In this document: positions 24,031 to 30,200 of the stretch, one piece after another
Numbering within the stretch: the stretch's first letter is position 1
How the letters are laid out: the number at the start of each line of letters is the position of its first letter
The notes under the pieces: generated by a model
Told to the model about the DNA's origin: nothing
Database searches by the model: none
What the model saw: only the letters and a program-made list of their open reading frames with translations
DNA from: DASZGL01 sp035938875
GTDB lineage: Bacteria; Chloroflexota; Dormibacteria; Aeolococcales; Aeolococcaceae
DNA: 61,625 nucleotides
Direction of reading: 5' to 3'
Assembly (NCBI GenBank): GCA_035938875.1
Contig: DASZGL010000029.1
Coordinates: forward strand, 1 to 61,625
Translations under genes and position numbers: made by a program

Positions 24031-24360
24031 ATGCCGAACAAGCGGGGCAAGAAGAAGTCTCGCGGCAGCAAGAGCGCGAAGAGTGACGCGCTGGCCGCGC
24101 AGGTGAACCGAGTCTACGAACGCGCCGTGGCGCTAACCGACCGCCTGGTCGCCGCGGAGAAGGCGCTCCGTCAAGCGCTGAGCAGTGCCGGCGCGGCGCC
24201 AACGCCCACCGCCCCGGCTCGCCGGACACCTGTGACCAAGCGGACCGGGACACGGCGCGCCTCGGCGCGCGCCGCGGCGACCACGGCTGCGCGCAAGCCG
24301 AGGACGGCGCGCTCGCCACGCCGGCCGAGGACCCCGTCGACGACGGACAGCGCCAGCTGA
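24031..24360 (+). CDS. Small highly basic histone-H1-like protein
   Basis: A 109-aa protein rich in Lys, Arg, Ala and Thr. The N-terminus is a Lys cluster (NKRGKKKSRGSKSAK). Residues about 22-55 form a likely coiled-coil helix (DALAAQVNRVYERAVALTDR). The C-terminal half is an unstructured Arg/Ala/Pro tail with TP and SP motifs. Such proteins bind nucleic acids or polyphosphate; a nucleoid role is inference. ATG 24031 follows a strong GGAGGAG site, and TACCAT at 23990-23995 may be its -10. Its stop codon overlaps the probable CTG start of the Ppx/GppA gene, so the two are coupled. Confidence 0.62.
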   Translation: MPNKRGKKKSRGSKSAKSDALAAQVNRVYERAVALTDRLVAAEKALRQALSSAGAAPTPTAPARRTPVTKRTGTRRASARAAATTAARKPRTARSPRRPRTPSTTDSAS

Positions 24361-25262
24361 CCCATCCGCTGGCGGCGCTCGACGTCGGCAGCAACACCGT
24401 CCATCTCCTCGTGGCCACCCCCGAGGATGGCCACCTCCGTGAAGCGTTCCATGAGCTGAGCATGCCGCGGATCGGCCAGCAGGTCGAGGCCACCGGCACG
24501 GTGACGCCCGCCAAGCTCGCCGAGGTGGCCAGTGACGTCCGGCGCTTCGCCAGCGTCGCTCGTGAGCACGGCGCGCACCCGTTGTTGTTTGGCGCCACCG
24601 CCGCGGTGCGACGTGCCCGGAATCGAGACGAGGTCCTGCGCGCCCTGGGCGAGGCCGCAGGCGTGCCCTGCCGGCTCATCGCAGCCGAGGCGGAGGCGCG
24701 GCTGGCGTTTCGCGGTGCGACCGGCGAGCTCCGTGGCGAAGGGCTCGTGCTGGTGGCCGACATCGGCGGCGGCAGCACCGAGTGCGTCCTCGGCGAGGCC
24801 GGTCGCGTCAAAGCCCTGGCCAGCGTGCCCATCGGCTCGGGATCGGCGACCGACCGCTGGCTTCTCGACGACCCGCCGACGGCGGAGCAGCGTGCCGCGT
24901 GCGCCGCGGCGCTGCGCGCGCTTCTCGGTGGCGTGCCCGACGGCGATCCCCGCAGCGCAGTCTGCACCGGGGGGACGGCGTCGACGCTGCCGACGCTGCT
25001 CGGTCGCCAGCCGCGCGCTGTCCTGCGCAGCGGCGACCTCGATCGCTGCCGCGAGGTGCTCGACTCCGCGCCGAGCGCAGAGGTTGCCGCGCGCCTGAGC
25101 ATCGACCCGCTGCGCGCGCGAGTTCTGGCCGGAGGTGTCGAGATCGTCGGCGCCGTGATGCACCGCTACCGACTCGACTCGATCTCCGTCTCGCCGGCGG
25201 GCCTGCGCCACGGCATGATCCTCGCCTATCTGGAGAAGGGCGAGCGCTGGATCGAGGGCTAG
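24357..25262 (+). CDS. Ppx/GppA-family exopolyphosphatase, probable CTG start
   Basis: A ~301-aa ASKHA-fold phosphatase that should hydrolyse polyphosphate or pppGpp. The first phosphate motif AALDVGSNTVHLLVA begins just upstream of a GTG at 24411, so the gene must start before that codon. In this frame the only plausible initiation codon nearby is CTG 24357, which forms a CTGA overlap with the stop of the basic-protein gene; reading back to about 24213 shows no ATG, GTG or TTG. The second motif VADIGGGSTECVLG and the adenosine-type motif CTGGTASTL are present. Its length matches short actinobacterial Ppx proteins. Start choice is inference, family assignment is firm. Confidence 0.85.
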   Translation: MTHPLAALDVGSNTVHLLVATPEDGHLREAFHELSMPRIGQQVEATGTVTPAKLAEVASDVRRFASVAREHGAHPLLFGATAAVRRARNRDEVLRALGEAAGVPCRLIAAEAEARLAFRGATGELRGEGLVLVADIGGGSTECVLGEAGRVKALASVPIGSGSATDRWLLDDPPTAEQRAACAAALRALLGGVPDGDPRSAVCTGGTASTLPTLLGRQPRAVLRSGDLDRCREVLDSAPSAEVAARLSIDPLRARVLAGGVEIVGAVMHRYRLDSISVSPAGLRHGMILAYLEKGERWIEG

Positions 25263-25332
25263 CAATTCGCGCTGTGGCGCACGCGGGGGACGTCGTGCTC
25301 GACGAGAAGGCCGCCCCGGCTGCGGTTCGCGG

Positions 25333-26124
25333 TCAGGCGGCCAGGGGCAGGGAGAGGCAGCGAACTCCGCCGCCCGCCTTGATGAACTCCGACATGGGCA
25401 GCGCCACGGTGTCGAAGCCCGCTTCGTGGAGAGGTCCCTCGATGTCCTCTGCGGCAAGCGAGGAGAGCACCCGCGTGCCCACGGTGATGGCATTGCAGGC
25501 GAATCCCTCGGCGACCTCGACCGGCACCTCGATGACGTGCGGCACCAGGCGGCGCACAGCCCGCGCCGAGCGCGGCGCAAAGGCCGCGGGCGCAAACAGC
25601 ACGGTGCTGTCGTTGAGTGGACAGAAACAGGTGTCGAGGTGATAGAAGCGGGGATCGATCAGCTCGAGCGACACCACGTCGACGCCGAGGGCGCGCGCCA
25701 CCAGCGGATGCGCAGCGCGATCGGTGCGCATCCCGTACCCGGCGAAGAGGCGATCGCCGACGAACAGCGCATCGCCGGCTCCCTCGAAGGCGACGTCCGC
25801 GGGCATGCTGTGCACCCTCAGTCCGCGCTGCTCGAAGGCGCGCCGCCAGTGCGGCTCCTCGCCCTGGCGTTCGCTGTGACGGAAGCGGCTGAGCACGACG
25901 TCCTCGCCGTGCAGAACACCGGCGTTGGCGGTGAAGACCATGTCGGGAAGCCCAGCCACAGGCTCGACCAGCTCGACGCTGACGCCGAGTGCCTCGTAGG
26001 CACGGTACAGCGCCTGCCATTGCCGCTTGGCGCGCGGGTGGTCGACGGGCACGTCGACATGCATCCAGGCATTGATCTCGTACTCGACGCCGTAGTGATC
26101 GGGCCGGCACATGAGGATGCTCAT
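25333..26124 (-). CDS. Dimethylarginine dimethylaminohydrolase / amidinotransferase-family protein
   Basis: A 263-aa guanidine-modifying enzyme of the DDAH type, which hydrolyses methylated arginine (or arginine) to citrulline plus an amine. The motifs GLPDMVFTANAG, FEGAGDALFVGDRLFAGYG, FYHLDTCFCPL (catalytic His) and EFIKAGGGVRCLSLPL (catalytic Cys in the C-terminus) are all in the expected order. A GAGGAA site precedes ATG 26124. It is convergent with the ppx gene; the 70 bp between them show nothing. Related enzymes include arginine deiminase-like and ornithine-forming members, so the substrate is not certain. Confidence 0.85.
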   Translation of the reverse strand: MSILMCRPDHYGVEYEINAWMHVDVPVDHPRAKRQWQALYRAYEALGVSVELVEPVAGLPDMVFTANAGVLHGEDVVLSRFRHSERQGEEPHWRRAFEQRGLRVHSMPADVAFEGAGDALFVGDRLFAGYGMRTDRAAHPLVARALGVDVVSLELIDPRFYHLDTCFCPLNDSTVLFAPAAFAPRSARAVRRLVPHVIEVPVEVAEGFACNAITVGTRVLSSLAAEDIEGPLHEAGFDTVALPMSEFIKAGGGVRCLSLPLAA

Positions 26125-26212
26125 CGCATTTCCTCAGCGCTGCAGGCCGATCGCAACCACTGCGGGGAGCTCCTGCGCGCGATTGCCGTGATCATGCCAC
26201 ATCGTCGCGATA

Positions 26213-27067
26213 TCAAAGGCTTGCGTGACGTCGACTGCGGACACGAACTGGCAACGCCAGCGTCTCGATCGCCCATGCAGCGCCGTCGTCATCGACGGTT
26301 GGCGCGACGACGACACCGGGACGGCGAAGCCCGGGCTCGGCCTGGCCCATGAGCACCGCCTGCCCGGCGACCTCGAACATCGCCAGGTCGCTGCGCGCGT
26401 CGCCGACCGCCAGCACGTCGGCCAGGGCGACGCCCAGCTGGTGACAGAGGTCGCGCAACGCCGTCCCCTTGGTCGCCGCCGACGCGTGGAACTCGAGCGG
26501 CCGCTGGCCGCCGGCGTCGAAGCGGAAGATGCCGTCCTGCACGAGAAGGTGGCAGTCGAGGCCGAGGCAGCGTGCCGCAGCGGAGCGGATCCGCGAGGCC
26601 GGGCCCATGGCCAGCACCCGGGTCGTCGGCAGCCGGGTGCTGTGGTCGAGGCGACCTCGGACAACGGCGCCGCGGGCGAGGTAGGTCGCCGCGGCAGGTC
26701 CGTCGGCGCGGGGGTCGCCGACGAAGTGCCGCTCGCCGTGGTCGACGGCGACCATCGGCTGCAGCCCGCAGTCTTCGATGCGAGCGACCACGACGGCCAC
26801 CGTCGACGGAGCCAGCGCGCTGCTCACCAGGACACGCCCGCTGGCGACATCGCGCACCGCGCCGCCGCCGGCGACTATGGCGATGCCGCCGAGCCCCAGA
26901 TCGGCGAGCAGCGGGGCGGCCGCCAACCAGCGGCGGGCGGTGACCACGACGATGCGGATCCCGGCGGCCTCGCAGCGCCGCAGCGCCCGGCGCGTGCGTG
27001 CCGAGACGGTGCGATCCCGGCGGACGATGGTCCCGTCGAGGTCGACGGCGACGAGGCGCGCCGGCAC
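26213..27067 (-). CDS. HAD-IIB (Cof-type) hydrolase
   Basis: A 284-aa phosphatase of the Cof/sugar-phosphatase type. Motif I is LVAVDLDGTIVRRD at the N-terminus, motif II VVVTARR, motif III uses the lysine in SAATKGTALRDL, and motif IV is LAVGDARSDLAMFEVAG. A C2B cap occupies the middle third. GTG 27067 is chosen because it lies 7 bp after the stop of the pseudo-ligase and directly before motif I. It is the last gene of a run that begins with Ku, but no repair role is known for such enzymes; the substrate is unknown. Confidence 0.8.
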   Translation of the reverse strand: MPARLVAVDLDGTIVRRDRTVSARTRRALRRCEAAGIRIVVVTARRWLAAAPLLADLGLGGIAIVAGGGAVRDVASGRVLVSSALAPSTVAVVVARIEDCGLQPMVAVDHGERHFVGDPRADGPAAATYLARGAVVRGRLDHSTRLPTTRVLAMGPASRIRSAAARCLGLDCHLLVQDGIFRFDAGGQRPLEFHASAATKGTALRDLCHQLGVALADVLAVGDARSDLAMFEVAGQAVLMGQAEPGLRRPGVVVAPTVDDDGAAWAIETLALPVRVRSRRHASL

Positions 27068-27074
27068 CCCCGGC

Positions 27075-28196
27075 TCAGCCGGCGTCGAACGGCAGGGTGT
27101 GCAGCACCGTGGGGCGGAAGCCACCGGTCACCGGCGTCTCTGCGGGCGGCGGCACCGGCGCCCGGCGCACACACCGCGCCGGGTCGCGATCCCGGCGCAG
27201 GGCGACCACCGAGGGCATGCGCAGACGGCCGGCGGCGTCGCGGCCGTGGTGGCGCACCGTGGCCACCAGGGCCGGGCGCAGCCAGACCACCGGCTCGCCG
27301 GCGCCGGCGTCGCTGCTGACCGCGGGCCGGAGCACGGTGAGGGTGTCGGCCAGCGACCAGAGCCAGCCTTCCGTCGCCTGGCTCAAACCGGCGCCGACGC
27401 GGCCGGCGTCGACGAGGTGGCCGTCGACCTGCTCGGCGAGGAGCAGCGCGGCGATCGGCGGGCGGCGCCGCTGCCGCGACGGAGGGACGGCAGCGACCAC
27501 GCCGACGACCACGGCATCGGCCCGCTCCTCCAGGGCGATGCGCAGCCGCTCCGGAGAGGCCATCGCCGGGCGGTAGGGGGAGTCGCCGAGGCGCGCCAGC
27601 ACCGCCGGCAGGCCGCGTTCGGCGGCGGCCTCGCAAAAGGCTCGCCCGTGGCCGCTCACCCAGCCGGGGACCTGCAGCCGCGCCTGGGGGGCGAGTAGCG
27701 CCGCCAGGGCCTGGTGGCGACGGTCGAGAGGCCAGGCGACGAGCGGAGCTCCGTCGAGGTGGAGGAGATCGGTGGCCAGGTAGACCGCGGCCTGTCCGGC
27801 AGACGATGGCAGCCCTGGCCCGAGCCGGGCGCACAGCGCCGCCAGGTCGGGGCGGCCGTCGCCGTCCAGCGCCGCCACAACACCGTCGAGCACCGCCGTC
27901 CGCCCGCTCAGCGGTGCGGCGGCGGCGAGGATCTCGGGGAAGCTGCTGCCGGCGTCGCCACCCAGCTCGTCGACCAGCCGGCTTTCATCAGCGGCGCCGA
28001 CGACGAGCATGGCGCGCATCCCGTCCCAGTCGACGGTGAACCGCCAGTCCTGGTTGTCGAAGGCCGCAGAGCAGGGCACCGACACCTCGGGCCGCAGCGG
28101 CAGAGGCAGACCGCTGGGCGCCTCGTCGAAGAGTGGCAGGGTGGTGTCGGGGGCCTGGTGCCCTGGGCGACGCGGCGGCACGCGCTGGGGCGGCAC
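27075..28196 (-). CDS. Degenerate ATP-dependent DNA ligase-like protein (LigD ligase-domain paralog)
   Basis: A 373-aa protein that follows the layout of a LigD ligase domain: adenylation domain, then an OB-fold tail (VWLRPALVATVRHH ... MPSVVALRRDRDPARCVR). The OB part is close to the tail of the LigD encoded at 30201-32957. The nucleotidyl-transfer residues are lost. Motif I, normally K-x-D-G, reads TVDWDGMRA, with Asp where the adenylated lysine should be. Motif III is weakly kept (YLATDLLHLDG), and the motif V lysines appear replaced in RLRIALEERADAV. It is therefore a pseudo-enzyme. It starts 5 bp after the Ku stop, so it is expressed with Ku and may be a structural or regulatory partner in end joining. 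The reading frame is intact, which argues against decay. Confidence 0.68.
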   Translation of the reverse strand: MPPQRVPPRRPGHQAPDTTLPLFDEAPSGLPLPLRPEVSVPCSAAFDNQDWRFTVDWDGMRAMLVVGAADESRLVDELGGDAGSSFPEILAAAAPLSGRTAVLDGVVAALDGDGRPDLAALCARLGPGLPSSAGQAAVYLATDLLHLDGAPLVAWPLDRRHQALAALLAPQARLQVPGWVSGHGRAFCEAAAERGLPAVLARLGDSPYRPAMASPERLRIALEERADAVVVGVVAAVPPSRQRRRPPIAALLLAEQVDGHLVDAGRVGAGLSQATEGWLWSLADTLTVLRPAVSSDAGAGEPVVWLRPALVATVRHHGRDAAGRLRMPSVVALRRDRDPARCVRRAPVPPPAETPVTGGFRPTVLHTLPFDAG

Positions 28197-28201
28197 CGAC
28201 C

Positions 28202-29071
28202 TCAGGACGCCTTGCGACGGCGTGCCGCGGTGGCGGTCCTGCCCCGGGTCCCCTTCTCCTCGGCCTCCTCGCCCTCCTCGGCGGGCTGACCACCGCGTGA
28301 CTTGGCGGCCTCGACCGACGCCTTGAGCGCGGCCATGAGATCCATGACCTTGGGCGCCTCGGCCGGCACGGGCCGCTCGACCTGGCGGTTGTTGAGCTTC
28401 TCGTCGACGACCTGGAGAAGCGCTTCGCGGTACAGGTCGTGGTGGCGCGAGGGATCGAAGCTCGCCGCCAGGTTGTCGATGAGCATCACCGCCATGTCGA
28501 GCTCTCTGTCGTTGATCTTCACCTCGTCCTCGGGAAGAGAGAGCTCGCCGGCATCGCGAATCTCATCGGGCCAGTGCAGCGTGTTGAGCAGCAGCCCCTT
28601 GTCATGCAGTGCCAGCCGGCAGAGGTGCTCGCGGTCGCGGAGCGCCAACTTGCCGATGGCCACCTTGCCTGTCTTCTGCAGGGCGCGCTTCAGCAGGTAG
28701 TAGGGTTTGACGCCGACCGTCTCGGGCTCGAGGTAGTACGCACTTTTGAGGAATACCCCCGCCTCGATGTCGCCGTCAGAGACGAATTCGACGATCTCGA
28801 TGGTCTGTGTCGAAGGCAGTGGCAGGCGATCGAGGTCGCTGTCGTCGAGGGGAACGAACTCGTCCTTGGCGACCTCGTAGCCGCGGATCACCTCGGTCCA
28901 GGCGACCTCCTTGTCCTCGTTGGAACACCAGCGCTTCTGCTTGATGGGATGCAGGCATGTCGGGCAGAGCATGCGGAAGGACACGCTCTTCGATTCCGTG
29001 GCGAGGTACATGCGCACCGGGATGGCCACCATGCCGAAGCTGATGGCACCCCTCCACATCGAGCGAGGCAT
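28202..29071 (-). CDS. ku: Non-homologous end-joining protein Ku
   Basis: A 289-aa bacterial Ku that forms a homodimeric ring on DNA ends and recruits LigD. The N-terminus MWRGAISFGMVAIPVRMYLAT and the CPTC-to-CSNED segment, LLKRAL, and EVKINDRELDMAVMLIDNL are family features. The C-terminus is extended and charged, rich in Glu then Arg/Lys (about 255-289), as in Ku proteins that use the tail to bind DNA and LigD. ATG 29071 has a TATGCT -10 6 nt upstream, which predicts a leaderless mRNA that continues into the pseudo-ligase gene. Confidence 0.93.
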   Translation of the reverse strand: MPRSMWRGAISFGMVAIPVRMYLATESKSVSFRMLCPTCLHPIKQKRWCSNEDKEVAWTEVIRGYEVAKDEFVPLDDSDLDRLPLPSTQTIEIVEFVSDGDIEAGVFLKSAYYLEPETVGVKPYYLLKRALQKTGKVAIGKLALRDREHLCRLALHDKGLLLNTLHWPDEIRDAGELSLPEDEVKINDRELDMAVMLIDNLAASFDPSRHHDLYREALLQVVDEKLNNRQVERPVPAEAPKVMDLMAALKASVEAAKSRGGQPAEEGEEAEEKGTRGRTATAARRRKAS

Positions 29072-29077
29072 GCCCTG

Positions 29078-29083
29078 AGCATA
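29078..29083 (-). promoter_or_regulatory. -10 element TATGCT, leaderless start of ku
   Basis: On the minus strand TATGCT ends 6 nt before ATG 29071. Confidence 0.5.
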
Positions 29084-29152
29084 CACCGCAGGTTGTGCCC
29101 GCAGGTCACCCGGCCGCGGATATTGCGGCCACGACTGACCGTAACCCCGGCG

Positions 29153-29668
29153 TCAGGCGACCAGGGCCTCGTAGGCTACCTTCAGCTCCGGATAGCGCAG
29201 GAAGAGGATGTGGGCGTACTCCTGGGTGAGCGGCCGGGGCTGCCGCTGCAGGCGCAACCCGACCTCCTCGGGCCGGCTGCTCGCCTTTCGCCAGTTGCAG
29301 CGCTTGCAGGCGATCACCTGGTTCTCCCAGCTGTTGGGTGCGCCGCCTCGCGACACCGGCACGACGTGGTCGACGGTCAGCTCCGACGACACGCCGAGGA
29401 ATCCGCAGTACTGACACGTGTGATCGTCGCGGAGGAGGAGGTTGCGCCGGTTGGGCCGCAGCATCCGCCTGGGGACGTGAACGGTGCGCAGCAGCCGCAC
29501 CATGACGATTCCCTGCGGGAGCCGGCGGCAGGCCAGGGCGGCGGCGGCCTCGAGCTCGGCCTCCTCGCTGAGCAGCGCGACACGCTGCTTGCTGAGCAGC
29601 ACGCAGAGGCGCCGCCGGCTGATCACGTTCAGCGGCTGCAATGAGGCGTTGAGCAGCAGGACCGACAC
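29153..29668 (-). CDS. HNH endonuclease
   Basis: A 171-aa HNH nuclease. The core is CQYCGFLGVSSELTVDHVVPVSRGG, where the His-His/Val metal centre and the zinc-ribbon cysteines lie, followed by the second pair CKRCN; the NQVIACKRCNWRKASS segment completes the fold. The N-terminal ~75 residues (LLLNASLQPLNVISRRRLCV) match a large actinobacterial/Chloroflexota family of chromosomal HNH proteins. The GTG start lies 9 nt after a TACAAT -10. It sits between ku and ligD, so trimming or nicking of DNA ends is possible, but nothing proves it. Confidence 0.85.
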   Translation of the reverse strand: MSVLLLNASLQPLNVISRRRLCVLLSKQRVALLSEEAELEAAAALACRRLPQGIVMVRLLRTVHVPRRMLRPNRRNLLLRDDHTCQYCGFLGVSSELTVDHVVPVSRGGAPNSWENQVIACKRCNWRKASSRPEEVGLRLQRQPRPLTQEYAHILFLRYPELKVAYEALVA

Positions 29669-29677
29669 TGCGTGGGA

Positions 29678-29683
29678 ATTGTA
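29678..29683 (-). promoter_or_regulatory. -10 element TACAAT, leaderless start of the HNH gene
   Basis: On the minus strand TACAAT ends 9 nt before GTG 29668. Confidence 0.5.
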
Positions 29684-29720
29684 TTGACCGCTGCAGCCGC
29701 TTCAGCGCAATCGGGCGCGG

Positions 29721-30179
29721 TCAGTGCCCGGTGATCGCCAGCCCCAACGCGACGAGGAGGCAACTGGCACCGCCGACAGCCAGGCCGAAACGGACGTTCG
29801 CCCGCTCCGCGCGTGCCTCGCCGCGGACGTAACGGCGCAGGTCTTCGTACTCGCCCCAGCGGAAGATGCGCACGCCACCCAGGGCCACGCTGAGGCACAG
29901 CGCCAGGCCGCCGCTGACCACCGCCGCGGTGTCGAGTGCGCCGAGGAAACCGCCGCGAGCGATCGCCCACGCCGTGGCCACGACGACGTCGGCGGCGAGC
30001 AGCCGCAGCCCCCAAAGGAGCCCACCGCGCCAGGGCGACACCTGACTGCGCGGTGCGGCCTCGGCGTCGCCGTGCTTGGGTCGCCGGTCGAGGGCGGCGA
30101 CACGGATGCCACAGCGCGAGCAGTGGGTGGCATCGCGCTGCAGCCGTGCCCGGCAGATCGGGCAGCTGCTCAGGGCCAT
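29721..30179 (-). CDS. Zinc-ribbon membrane protein, unknown
   Basis: A 152-aa protein with an N-terminal zinc ribbon (CPICRARLQRDATHCSRCG, residues 6-24) and about three hydrophobic segments: about 56-75, 82-105, and the C-terminal FGLAVGGASCLLVALGLAI. The layout, a soluble zinc ribbon on a small membrane anchor, is common among unassigned bacterial proteins. It lies between ligD and the HNH gene on the same strand, 21 bp after the ligD stop, so it is probably co-transcribed with ligD. The function is unknown. Confidence 0.65.
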   Translation of the reverse strand: MALSSCPICRARLQRDATHCSRCGIRVAALDRRPKHGDAEAAPRSQVSPWRGGLLWGLRLLAADVVVATAWAIARGGFLGALDTAAVVSGGLALCLSVALGGVRIFRWGEYEDLRRYVRGEARAERANVRFGLAVGGASCLLVALGLAITGH

Positions 30180-30200
30180 CTACACGCCTGCCATCGCCGA

